From contig CADCVF010000002.1 in the NCBI GenBank assembly GCA_902806095.1, positions 1 through 57,388 of the forward strand: a stretch of 57,388 bases of DNA. The letters run 5' to 3'. Positions 7,667 to 15,316 of the stretch are shown here, in pieces; the first letter of the stretch is position 1; each line of letters starts with the position of its first letter. Source of the DNA: an uncultured Rubrobacteraceae bacterium (GTDB taxonomy: Bacteria > Actinomycetota > Rubrobacteria > Rubrobacterales > Rubrobacteraceae). The notes under the pieces are model-generated. The model made no database searches, had not been told where the DNA came from, and was given only the letters and a program-made list of their open reading frames with translations. The position numbers and the translations under genes were made by a program.

Positions 7667-9127
7667 TCAGGAGGTTGTCTCCGACTCTCTTCTGGTCTCC
7701 GACTCACGGATTACCTCGGAAGGATCCCTCTGCGGTGGCCCGAACGCCTTGCGCAGCATGTAGGCCACCAGCATCACGCCGAGGCTTATGAGGCTCGCTA
7801 TCAACAGGGGACGCAGGCTGGAGATGATAGCCATCCCGATGAGCACCGCCACGATACCGACTATCGACAGGTACGTCAGCCACGGATAGAACCACATCTT
7901 CAGCTGCAGCCTCTCGGGCGCCTCGCGCTCCAGGCGGCGGCGCATCACGAGCTCCGAGATGGCGATCAGAAGGTAGACGAAGAGGGCTATGGCACCCGAG
8001 GCGTTGATCAGCCACGTGAACACCTCCGAGGGAAAGAAGTAGAAGATCGCAACGGACACGTACGCGAAGATGGTCCCTGTGAGGATAGCCCAGATCGGCA
8101 CGCCGCGCCTCGTCGTGTTGGTCATGAACCTGGGCGCGTCGTTGTGGCGGGTGAGGGCGAAGAGCATGCGGGAGGTCGTGTAGAGGCTGGAATTGAGGAC
8201 GGAGAGGACAGCGGTCAGGACTACGAAGTTCATCAAATCGGGCGCGAAGGGTATCCCCATCCTGTCGAACGCGAGGGTGAACGGGCTCTTGATGATGTCC
8301 TCCGTGAACCCTGTGTCCCATGGCACGATCGCCGCGACGAAGAAGACCGAGATCACGTAGAAGAGCAGGACCCTGTAGATGACCGCGTTAGTCGCCCTAG
8401 CGACGTTCCTCCCCGGCTCGTTGGACTCGGCGGCGGCGATGGTGACGATCTCCGCCCCGACGAAGGCGAAGATCACGGTCGCCACGCCGGAGAACATCGC
8501 CAGAGGACCGTTGGGGAAGAAGCCGCCATCCGCGTAGAGGTTCGAGAGACCCGGCGAGTTCCCGAGCGGCCACAGCCCGAACACGAACAACGCCCCGAGA
8601 CCGATGAACAGTATGATCGCCACGACCTTTATGCCGGCGAACCAGAACTCGAACTCGCCGTAGGAGCCGACGGAGTAGAGGTTGGTCGCCGTGAGGATCA
8701 ACACCAAGGCCAGGGCTATGAGCCAGGGCGCCACACTCGGTATGTACTGCCCCATGATGGACGCCGCCACCGTGGCCTCGAAACCGACCACGATGGCCCA
8801 GAAATACCAGTACAGCCACCCGATGGAGAACCCCGCCCAGTTGCCGAGAGCCATCCGGCCGTAGTCGGAGAAGGAGCCCACCGAAGGCTGGGCGACCGCC
8901 ATCTCCCCGAGCATCCTCATGATCAGGATGAGGAGGGCTCCGGTCAGTAGGTAGGTCAGTATGGTCGCCGGACCCGCCTGGTTGAGTATCGGCCCGGTCC
9001 CCACGAAGAGGCCGGCCCCGATGATCCCGCCGAGCGAGATCATGGTCATGTGCCGTCTTTTCAGGCCTGGTTGCAGGTGGCCTTCCTGGCCAGACCCGTC
9101 GCGCTTCTCTGCCGCCGCTTCAGCCAT
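7667..9127 (-). CDS. Amino acid permease (AAT family, GABA permease-like)
   Basis: The protein has 486 residues and about 12 hydrophobic segments. The N-terminal signature is LKRRHMTMISLGGIIGAGLF with VGTGPILNQAGPA after it, which is diagnostic of the amino acid transporter (AAT) branch of the APC superfamily (GabP, CycA, AnsP, LysP). IFAFVGAEIVTIAAAESNEP in the middle is the second family block, with the EIV(G/T)IAAAE motif. These are proton symporters for amino acids. The neighbouring gabT makes GABA a plausible substrate, but sequence alone cannot separate GABA, alanine or proline within this family. The start is ATG with GGAAGGGG just upstream. The C-terminus is short, charged and probably cytoplasmic. 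Confidence 0.9.
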   Translation of the reverse strand: MAEAAAEKRDGSGQEGHLQPGLKRRHMTMISLGGIIGAGLFVGTGPILNQAGPATILTYLLTGALLILIMRMLGEMAVAQPSVGSFSDYGRMALGNWAGFSIGWLYWYFWAIVVGFEATVAASIMGQYIPSVAPWLIALALVLILTATNLYSVGSYGEFEFWFAGIKVVAIILFIGLGALFVFGLWPLGNSPGLSNLYADGGFFPNGPLAMFSGVATVIFAFVGAEIVTIAAAESNEPGRNVARATNAVIYRVLLFYVISVFFVAAIVPWDTGFTEDIIKSPFTLAFDRMGIPFAPDLMNFVVLTAVLSVLNSSLYTTSRMLFALTRHNDAPRFMTNTTRRGVPIWAILTGTIFAYVSVAIFYFFPSEVFTWLINASGAIALFVYLLIAISELVMRRRLEREAPERLQLKMWFYPWLTYLSIVGIVAVLIGMAIISSLRPLLIASLISLGVMLVAYMLRKAFGPPQRDPSEVIRESETRRESETTS

Positions 9128-9157
9128 CTATTCCCCTTCCCTATCTCTACTCGCTCC

Positions 9158-9183
9158 GCGTGCAGCTTACACGTTATGCACGC
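9158..9183. repeat. Inverted repeat upstream of the permease gene
   Basis: Arms GCGTGCA (9158-9164) and TGCACGC (9177-9183) pair perfectly across 12 bases. It lies 30-55 bases upstream of the permease start and about 50 bases past the stop of the M24-like gene. There is no T-run on either side, so I favour an operator or processing hairpin over a terminator. Confidence 0.35.
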
Positions 9184-9232
9184 TCTTTTACAACATAGGG
9201 GCATCCGTCATGAAGGCGGGCCGGCACCAGCA

Positions 9233-10387
9233 TCAGACGACGATGAACTCCAGGGGCCGCGCGGAGAGAACCTCCCTCCCTGCACCGGTCACCAGGCAGG
9301 TGCGACCCAGGCTCATGGCGACCCCGCGCCCGGAGTCGGCCACCACGCAATGCAAGAAGAAGACCATCCTCGGCTTGGCCAACACGTGGTTCCCCGAGAA
9401 AAGCATCGGCCAGTCCATCCAGTTGGGGCTGAAGGTCGTGCCCAGAGAGTACCCGCACGCAGCGAAGCGATGCTCTTCTAGGCCCGCCGCGTCCAGTACG
9501 CGCCGATGGGCGTCGTCGACCTCACCGACAGGACGTCCCGGCGCCAGGGCTTCGGTCATCTCTTCGAGCGCCTCACGAACGGCGGAGAAGAGGTGGCGCT
9601 GGTAGTCCGAGGCCTCGCCCACGACCAGGGTGCGCATCATGGCCGCGTGGTAGTGCCTGTAGGAGCCTGCCCACTCCAGGGACAACTGGTCGACAGGGTC
9701 CATGCGTCGCATCCCTGCGGCGGAGCGGAACAGGAGGGCGCGCGGGCCCGAGCCGATGATCACCTCGTTCGCGGGGAAGTCCCCGCCGCCCTCGAAGATC
9801 GCGCCCTGCAAGGCCGCCAGGATGTCACCCTCGAAGACGCCAGGCGCCGCCACCTCCACTGCCCTGTCCAGGCCGAGATCCGCGAGGCGTGCGGCTTCCC
9901 GCACGTAGGCGATCTCGGCTGGGGACTTGATCACCCGCAACCTGCTTACGAGGTCCGAAGCCTCCACCAGCTCGCAGAAGCCATCGAGCGCGGTCTCCAC
10001 GCGCTTGAGGTTGTAGCCCGTGAGGCCGTAGGCGTCAGTCTCTATCCCCAGACGCTTGCCCCGGCAGCCGTGCTCTTCGAGGACCTCCCTCAGATCAACG
10101 GCGGGATCTGCGCCCTCTGCGTCAAACCAGACCCTGATGTCCTCGACCACCGAGGTATGCTCGGCTTGGCGCACGTCAGGGGTGCGGGTCAGGAGCGTGA
10201 GGTCCTCGCCATCAGCGTCCATGTAGAGGCACTGGAAGAAGACGTAGCCGAACGTGTCGTACCCGGTGAGGTAGTACATCGACTCCTGGCGGAACATGAG
10301 CAACCCGTCGAGGCCGCGCCCTGCCAACTCTCCTGCGGCGGCCTTGCGGCGGGCCGCCAGTTCTTCCGAAGCGAAGTGCAAGGACAC
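9233..10387 (-). CDS. M24-fold hydrolase lacking metal ligands (creatinase / ectoine hydrolase-like)
   Basis: The 384-residue protein has a creatinase N-terminal domain (SMYYLTGYDTFGYVFFQ near residue 36) and a pita-bread M24 domain. In metal-dependent members (prolidase, aminopeptidase P) five Asp/His/Glu residues hold two metals. Here the corresponding places read LSLEWAGSYRHYHAAMMRT, CGYSLG, VFFLH and AMSLGRT, so none of the five ligands is present. That matches the non-metallo branch, creatinase and ectoine hydrolase (DoeA/EutD), which open amidine or lactam-like rings without metal. The GYSLG-x(5)-NW region looks more like DoeA than creatinase. It starts at GTG, 18 bases after a FAD amine oxidase gene, and probably shares its transcript. 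The substrate is unknown. It is not a proline peptidase by active-site criteria. Confidence 0.75.
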   Translation of the reverse strand: MSLHFASEELAARRKAAAGELAGRGLDGLLMFRQESMYYLTGYDTFGYVFFQCLYMDADGEDLTLLTRTPDVRQAEHTSVVEDIRVWFDAEGADPAVDLREVLEEHGCRGKRLGIETDAYGLTGYNLKRVETALDGFCELVEASDLVSRLRVIKSPAEIAYVREAARLADLGLDRAVEVAAPGVFEGDILAALQGAIFEGGGDFPANEVIIGSGPRALLFRSAAGMRRMDPVDQLSLEWAGSYRHYHAAMMRTLVVGEASDYQRHLFSAVREALEEMTEALAPGRPVGEVDDAHRRVLDAAGLEEHRFAACGYSLGTTFSPNWMDWPMLFSGNHVLAKPRMVFFLHCVVADSGRGVAMSLGRTCLVTGAGREVLSARPLEFIVV

Positions 10388-10405
10388 GGCTCTAGGCTAC
10401 CCGAG

Positions 10406-11638
10406 TTAGGTCACAGACATGGCCGGAATGCCATAGTAGCCGCCGTAGAACGCCTCGCTCTCACGCCTGACCCAGCCACGGTCGGAAGCCTGCTCTCCGA
10501 ACCGCTCCAGGCCGAGCGAGGACAGGTCTTCTCCCGGGTCGCCACGCGCGATCCAGCCGGCCAGCCAGCTGCCTACCGCGGCGGAACCCGCGATGCCGAG
10601 AGCTGCGCATCCTGTGGCTGCGAAGAGGCCCTCGACCTGCGGCACGGGGCCGATCAGGTATGCCCCGTCGGGGGCGAAGGTCGTAAGCCCACGCTTGTAG
10701 GCGGATATCTCGAGGTTTCTCAGCACCGGGAAGACGGGGGCCAACCTCTCGCTGGCCTCCTCCATAATTTGTACCGGTTCCTCGATATCCGCCGTGTGGA
10801 ATCCGGCGGGCAACTCGAGGTCGTAGCTCGTCGGATCCGGCTCGAAGAACCCGTACAGGTAACCTCCCTCCTCCGGCCTGAGATAGCAACTCGCGTCGGT
10901 AACGCGGACGACGGGGTGGTGGTCAGGGATGCCCGAAACTGGGACCGTGGTGACGCGTTGGTGGCGAATGGGCACCATCGCCGTCCGATGACCCGCCATC
11001 TCGGCGAGGGTCCCCGTCCAGGGTCCGGCCGTCACCACGACGTTCTCCGCCTCGACGAAACCGTCGTCGGTCTCGACCCTCATCACCCGGCCGTCCATTA
11101 TCGAGAGTCCGGTCGCTGCCGTGCCCGTCCTGATTCTGACGCCAAGATCCTCTGCGGCGCAGCAGAAGGCCCGCGCGCATCGTCGAGGGTCTAGGTAGCC
11201 GTCCTCAGGTACGAAGTACCCGCCCTCGACCTGCGAGACGTCAAGGTGCGGCGCCAGCGTGGACATCTCCGCATCGTCGACAAAGCTGGCCTCCACGCCG
11301 CTACCGTTCGCGTGCTCGACGTGCTCCTCGAAGGAGACCATCCGTTCGGGATTTTGGGCCAGCAGCAGGCTGCCGACCTGGCGGAAGCCGGGGTCGTGGC
11401 CGGTTTCGCTCTCGAAGTCCAGGAACAGGTCAATGGCGTATCTGATCGCGCGCCTCATGAGTGGGGTGGCCCGGATCTGCCCGACCAACCCGGCGGCCTG
11501 GGAGGTCGTCTCGTCGAACAGAGTGCCGTTGCGCTCCAGGACCTGCACGTCCGTCCATCCGGCTCGCGCCAGATGGTAGGCGGTGCTCAGTCCCCAGATG
11601 CCGCCGCCCACGATCACAACGCTCGCTCGTCGGCTCAT
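10406..11638 (-). CDS. FAD-dependent amine/amino-acid oxidoreductase (DAO, sarcosine oxidase/dehydrogenase-like)
   Basis: The 410-residue protein begins with the dinucleotide-binding fingerprint VVIVGGGIWGLSTAYHLAR and an acidic residue at VLERN, and has the DAO-family C-terminal block FAPDGAYLIGPVPQVEGLFAATG. Members oxidise secondary or primary amines next to a carboxylate (sarcosine, glycine, D-amino acids, proline), making an imine. Conserved His near EMAGHRTAMVPIRHQ resembles the substrate-binding region of sarcosine oxidase beta subunits. There are no heterotetrameric partner genes (soxA, soxG, soxD), so it would be monomeric. The downstream M24-like hydrolase could supply its substrate: creatinase makes sarcosine, for example. 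That pairing is inference. The start is ATG with GGGTGAC upstream. Confidence 0.85.
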   Translation of the reverse strand: MSRRASVVIVGGGIWGLSTAYHLARAGWTDVQVLERNGTLFDETTSQAAGLVGQIRATPLMRRAIRYAIDLFLDFESETGHDPGFRQVGSLLLAQNPERMVSFEEHVEHANGSGVEASFVDDAEMSTLAPHLDVSQVEGGYFVPEDGYLDPRRCARAFCCAAEDLGVRIRTGTAATGLSIMDGRVMRVETDDGFVEAENVVVTAGPWTGTLAEMAGHRTAMVPIRHQRVTTVPVSGIPDHHPVVRVTDASCYLRPEEGGYLYGFFEPDPTSYDLELPAGFHTADIEEPVQIMEEASERLAPVFPVLRNLEISAYKRGLTTFAPDGAYLIGPVPQVEGLFAATGCAALGIAGSAAVGSWLAGWIARGDPGEDLSSLGLERFGEQASDRGWVRRESEAFYGGYYGIPAMSVT

Positions 11639-11729
11639 CCCGTCACCCGATATGCTGCCCGCATGGCCAGGCGGAAGCGCCCCAAGGACCGAGTAGGGCT
11701 TGTTGTGCCGGGGCGTACCGCCACCCTCC

Positions 11730-12851
11730 TCAATTCAGAAGCTTCTCTGCATCGGTGTACGAGAGGTCGTGGGCCTCGGCGACAGGCTCGGAGACGAGAT
11801 CCCCCCTGAGCGTAGAGAGTCCTTTGGCCAGGGCCTCATCTTCGGTAGCCGCGCCCTCGATACCTTTGTCGGCTATTTTGATCAAGTAGGGCAACGTCGC
11901 GCTGGTCAGGGCCAGCGTCGAGGACCTCGCCACAGCACCTGGTATGTTGGCCACGCAATAATGGACGACGCCCTCTTCGACGTACGTGGGATCGGAGTGC
12001 GTCGTCGGCCTAGCCGTCTCTATGCACCCGCCCTGGTCGATGGCGACGTCGGCGACCACGCTCCCCGGGCGCATGCTCGCGACCATCTCGCGCGTGACGA
12101 GCTTGGGCGCTTTGGCCCCGTGCACGAGCACGGCCCCTATGACCACGTCGGCCTGTCTGACGTAGGCGGCGGTCCTGGCCCGGTTGGGTATCACGAGGTC
12201 GGCCCTCCCCTCGAAGATGTCCGAGAGGTAGGCGAGCCGCTTGGGGCTGATGTCGAGCACGCTCACGAGTGCCCGCATGCCGAGAGCTATCTTGGCGGCC
12301 TCGGTGCCGACGACCCCGCCGCCGATGATCGTGACCTTCGCCGCAGGCGTCCCCGGCACGCCTCCGAGCAGGAGCCCCGCACCGCCTTGCGGGCTCTCGA
12401 GGTGGTGCGCCGCCGCCTGTACGGACATCCTTCCGGCCACCTCGCTCATGGGCGTGAGGAGCGGCAGAAGCCCATCAGGCGTCTCGACCGTCTCGTAGGC
12501 GATGGACTGTATCCTGCGCTCCATCAAGAACTCCGTGAGACCCTTGTCAGCGGCCAGATGTAAGTAGGTGAAGAGCTGCTGGCCCTCCCTGAAGCGGTCG
12601 TACTCCTCGGGGACGGGCTCCTTGACCTTCACAATCAGATCCGCGGCCTCAAAGACCTCCTCAGGCCCGTCGACGAGCCGCGCCCCCGCCTCATCGTACT
12701 CCCCGTCGGAGAAGCCCGCGCCGTCTCCGGCACCGGCCTGGACATATACCTCGTTGCCGTAATGTACCAACTCGGCAACGCCGTCAGGCTGCATGGAGAC
12801 GCGGCCCTCCATGTCCTTGATCTCCTTGGGCACCCCTATTACTGTCGCCAT
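11730..12851 (-). CDS. ald: Alanine dehydrogenase
   Basis: This 373-residue NAD-dependent enzyme has the usual length. Landmarks are IGVPKEIKDMEGRVSMQP at the N-terminus, where the Lys/Arg bind pyruvate, LFTYLHLAAD with the catalytic His, the Rossmann fingerprint IIGGGVVGTEAAKIA, and the Asp/Gly-rich VADVAIDQGGCIETARPT block. It interconverts L-alanine with pyruvate and ammonium. In this setting it can regenerate pyruvate, or remove alanine formed when transaminases use pyruvate as acceptor, as putrescine:pyruvate transaminases do. It has a clear own promoter (12890-12918) overlapped by an inverted repeat. Downstream minus-strand genes (FAD oxidase, M24, permease, gabT) may be read through from it. 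Confidence 0.95.
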   Translation of the reverse strand: MATVIGVPKEIKDMEGRVSMQPDGVAELVHYGNEVYVQAGAGDGAGFSDGEYDEAGARLVDGPEEVFEAADLIVKVKEPVPEEYDRFREGQQLFTYLHLAADKGLTEFLMERRIQSIAYETVETPDGLLPLLTPMSEVAGRMSVQAAAHHLESPQGGAGLLLGGVPGTPAAKVTIIGGGVVGTEAAKIALGMRALVSVLDISPKRLAYLSDIFEGRADLVIPNRARTAAYVRQADVVIGAVLVHGAKAPKLVTREMVASMRPGSVVADVAIDQGGCIETARPTTHSDPTYVEEGVVHYCVANIPGAVARSSTLALTSATLPYLIKIADKGIEGAATEDEALAKGLSTLRGDLVSEPVAEAHDLSYTDAEKLLN

Positions 12852-12889
12852 AGCGTTCCTTTCCCTCGCTGCACCCAGACTCTCAGTAC

Positions 12890-12918
12890 CTTATAGCAAG
12901 GTTACTATAAACGTGCAA
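12890..12918 (-). promoter_or_regulatory. Promoter of ald with overlapping inverted-repeat operator
   Basis: On the minus strand, TTGCAC (12913-12918) and TATAAG (12890-12895) are 17 bases apart, and the expected start of transcription leaves a leader of about 30 bases. A perfect inverted repeat, TTATAG (12891-12896) and CTATAA (12905-12910) with an 8-base spacer, covers the -10 box and part of the spacer. A regulator bound there would block RNA polymerase. Confidence 0.6.
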
Positions 12919-12939
12919 GGATGCTGGCAGGGGAGCATG

Positions 12940-12975
12940 TCAGCGTTTCAGCAGTCAGCACTTCAGCTGGTCAGC
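12940..12975. repeat. Short-word repeat cluster: five TCAGC units
   Basis: Five copies of TCAGC lie in 36 bases with spacers of 3-6 bases. The reverse complement, five copies of GCTGA, occurs at 51346-51398 in another intergenic gap. The cluster lies between ald and the GNAT gene, upstream of the chosen GNAT start. Confidence 0.6.
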
Positions 12976-13058
12976 TTCACGCGGCTTGCCGACGATTTCG
13001 GACTGGACTATGCTGGCCGTATCGGCTCTGTCGTGGCGGGCGCGAGGAGGATTGGACG

Positions 13059-13631
13059 GTGCTGGTCTTTCTGGAAACCGAGCGGCTTGTGCTCCGCCGG
13101 TTCACAATGGCCGACGTGGACGATCTGTTCGACCTCGACGGCGACCCTGAGGTAATGCACTTCATAACGGGTGGCAGGACGACGCCGAGCGAGGAGATCG
13201 AAAACGACGTTCTGCCCGCTTTCTTAAGCTACTACGAGCAGGGTGACCGGTACGGTTTCTGGGCGGCCATCGAGAAGTCCACCGGGGGATTTCTCGGATG
13301 GTTCCACTTCCGGCCGCGGGAAGGCGGAGACCCGGACGAAGCCGAGCTCGGCTACCGGTTCAAGAGATCCGCCTGGGGCAAGGGCTACGCCACCGAAGGT
13401 TCACGAGCCCTGATCCAAAAAGGCTTCACCGAACTCGGCGTGCGCCGCGTGGTCGCGGAGACCATGGTCGTCAACGCTGCCTCCCGTCGGGTGATGGAGA
13501 AAGCTGGCCTGGCGTACGTGCGCACGTTCCATCAGCCGTGGCCTTACCCCATCGAAGGTTCGGAACACGGAGACGTCGAATACGCGCTGCGCAAGGCCGA
13601 TTGGGAGCGGCCGGCGAATCCTCCAGGCTAA
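13059..13631 (+). CDS. GNAT-family N-acetyltransferase (RimJ/RimL type)
   Basis: The 190-residue protein begins FLETERLVLRRFTMADVDDL, the standard opening of the Acetyltransf_3 (RimJ/RimL) group. It continues with AELGYRFKRSAWGKGYATEGSRALI (in parts: ELGYRF, AWGKGYATEG), where the R/Q-x-x-G-x-G/A acetyl-CoA loop is found, and ends NAASRRVMEKAGLAYV, the conserved motif B. The start is GTG 13059 because AGGAGG sits 8 bases upstream; longer in-frame readings run into the TCAGC repeat cluster. It acetylates an amine: ribosomal-protein N-termini, antibiotics and small amines are all known substrates. In an amine-catabolism neighbourhood a small-amine substrate is possible but not shown. Its stop overlaps the stop of the convergent membrane-protein gene. 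Confidence 0.9.
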   Translation: MLVFLETERLVLRRFTMADVDDLFDLDGDPEVMHFITGGRTTPSEEIENDVLPAFLSYYEQGDRYGFWAAIEKSTGGFLGWFHFRPREGGDPDEAELGYRFKRSAWGKGYATEGSRALIQKGFTELGVRRVVAETMVVNAASRRVMEKAGLAYVRTFHQPWPYPIEGSEHGDVEYALRKADWERPANPPG

Positions 13632-14935
13632 TCGTCGGTCTGCCGGCGCTCGATGAGGACCGTGTCGGGACGCAGCCACAAGGAGACGTGCGCCGGCTGC
13701 ATCGTCTCCCTGACTACTTCGACCAGTTCGTCGCTGATGATGCCGAGGTTCGTTTCGTCGCGTAGCCGGGCGGAGAACGTTTCGAGGGTCCTTCTCGCGT
13801 CGTATTTGCTGCGGTAGAAGCGCCTATCCACGAACGCCTGCACCCGACGGCGCAGCGGGTTGAACAGCGCCGCTATGGCAAGAGTGGTAGCCACGGTGGC
13901 AAGTCCATTGTCTCCTGCCATAATCGGAGAGAAGAGACGCTGCAACACCACGATGCCGCCGAAATAGAGTCCGACTAGCATGGCCGTGAGTGAGCCGTAG
14001 ACGAGGGTGCGGTTTATGAGGATGTCTATGTCGAACAGATGCGAGCGTAACACGGCTACGGAGATGGACAGTGGGACGAGCAGGAAGAACAACGAAAAGC
14101 CCGTACGGAGGAGGAGTAGCGCAAGAGGCGTGTCTCCATCAACCAGGGAGAGGTCCACCGGCAACTGGAAGGGGAAGGTTCCCACGATAGCCAGTGTCGT
14201 GCCGAAGACGACCCATCTGGTCTGCCGACGTTGCTCTACAGAGGAGATCCTCCGGTAACGATAGGCCAGGGACCAGGTAATGCTCACCACGATTCCAAGG
14301 AACACCATGTATGATATCCACTCCAGGGCGGGTGAACGAGAGTACAGGTCCGGAAACAGATCGCGGGAAACCTGAAAAGCGATGAACGCAACGGCGAGCC
14401 AGCGTGTCCAACGCGGCACAAACCGTCCGCCGGGGAAGAGCAAGAAGAACAACATTGAACAGACCAACCCCACAACCTGCAAGCCCCGGACGGGCAACCA
14501 CCAGGCCGGCTGGGCAGAGACCAAGGCTTCGGCATTCGTGGTATCGACCGTGACCGGCCCGAAGGACACCAGAAACATGGAAACCAACAGCGCCATGCGA
14601 TCGTCGGAACGTCGCCAGAAGATGAGCGCACCCACCACGAACCATACCAGTTGGGAGACCTTGTCCACCACAACGTTCAGAAACGCATAGGTGCGCACCG
14701 ACAGCCCGGCGTCCTGTAACGCTCGCACACCTTCTGGTGTAGGTTGATCCACAGCCCGCTCGGAACAGACCTCGGACGTGGCGGTGCACACGCCACGATA
14801 GTGTTCGAAGCTGCTCGGAACACTGAAGACGACTATAGCTAGCGCCGTAATGGCCACCACCACCCACGTCATGCGGGCCAGGAAGAGCCAGCGTCCTTGC
14901 AGGGTGGGTGGAGGTGCGGAGGCGCGTGGGCTCAT
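13628..14935 (-). CDS. Sensor-like polytopic membrane protein without kinase domain
   Basis: This protein of about 435 residues has around nine hydrophobic segments. After the membrane part it reads LFDIDILINRTLVYGSLTAM, then NPLRRRVQAFVDRRFYRSKYDARRTLE (in parts), and then a short soluble tail, SARLRDETNLGIISDELVEV and MQPAHVSLWLRP. The same linker is found between membrane and kinase modules in NarX/LiaS-like histidine kinases of Actinobacteria and Chloroflexi, including the one at 45893-48036. Here the gene stops before any HisKA or HATPase domain. It may be a stand-alone sensor or co-receptor, or a kinase that lost its output. I chose ATG 14935 behind CCGAGGAA; an earlier in-frame start at 15034 has no ribosome site. 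Confidence 0.7.
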   Translation of the reverse strand: MSPRASAPPPTLQGRWLFLARMTWVVVAITALAIVVFSVPSSFEHYRGVCTATSEVCSERAVDQPTPEGVRALQDAGLSVRTYAFLNVVVDKVSQLVWFVVGALIFWRRSDDRMALLVSMFLVSFGPVTVDTTNAEALVSAQPAWWLPVRGLQVVGLVCSMLFFLLFPGGRFVPRWTRWLAVAFIAFQVSRDLFPDLYSRSPALEWISYMVFLGIVVSITWSLAYRYRRISSVEQRRQTRWVVFGTTLAIVGTFPFQLPVDLSLVDGDTPLALLLLRTGFSLFFLLVPLSISVAVLRSHLFDIDILINRTLVYGSLTAMLVGLYFGGIVVLQRLFSPIMAGDNGLATVATTLAIAALFNPLRRRVQAFVDRRFYRSKYDARRTLETFSARLRDETNLGIISDELVEVVRETMQPAHVSLWLRPDTVLIERRQTDD

Positions 14936-15316
14936 CTCACTGATTCCTCGGTCTGGCGAGGTTGAGTGTGGTCCCGGCCGCGCATGCAAAGCAGGACGCC
15001 GTCCTGACGCCAGGCTCGCCTGCCGTTCTCCCAACTATCGTTCTCACTCCTTCCGAGTTGCCCGGAGCTTCTCTTTGTCTCACCATCATAGCGGGCAGAC
15101 GTCTGCCAAGCGTTACGAAGAGCGTTACGATCGAGAATTTCTGGCAACCACGCGAGATTGTCTTCGCATTGCAGCCCTTGACTCGCAGCGCGGCGAACAC
15201 CCTCCTTCACCCGGTGAGCCCCCACCGAACAGTGGATGCTTGTTTTTGTCGTGAAACCTTTACAATAAGGGTTCAAGCATACAGGGACCGGCATTGCGGG
15301 CGCGACGGGAGATGCA
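14936..15316. other. Intergenic control region between the sensor-like gene and the MerR-XRE-cupin regulator
   Basis: This 381-base gap separates divergent genes. It holds a perfect 14-base palindrome (15094-15107) followed at once by two direct copies of AGCGTTACGA (listed separately). A TACAAT near 15261 could be a -10 element for the regulator, but I see no matching -35 at 16-18 bases. No credible gene is present. Confidence 0.5.
15094..15130. promoter_or_regulatory. Candidate operator: 14-base palindrome plus tandem direct repeat
   Basis: GGCAGACGTCTGCC (15094-15107) is a perfect palindrome. AGCGTTACGA then occurs at 15109-15118 and 15121-15130, with a 12-base period, so the copies would lie on nearly the same face of the helix. 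The position between divergent genes, one encoding a DNA-binding protein, fits an autoregulatory site. Confidence 0.45.

Noticed and set aside
9233-10387. Xaa-Pro aminopeptidase (pepP/pepQ)
   Set aside because: None of the five metal ligands required for these peptidases is present.
12921-13058. Longer N-terminus of the GNAT acetyltransferase from ATG 12921
   Set aside because: It would translate the TCAGC repeat cluster; AGGAGG eight bases before GTG 13059 defines a better start matching the family N-terminus.
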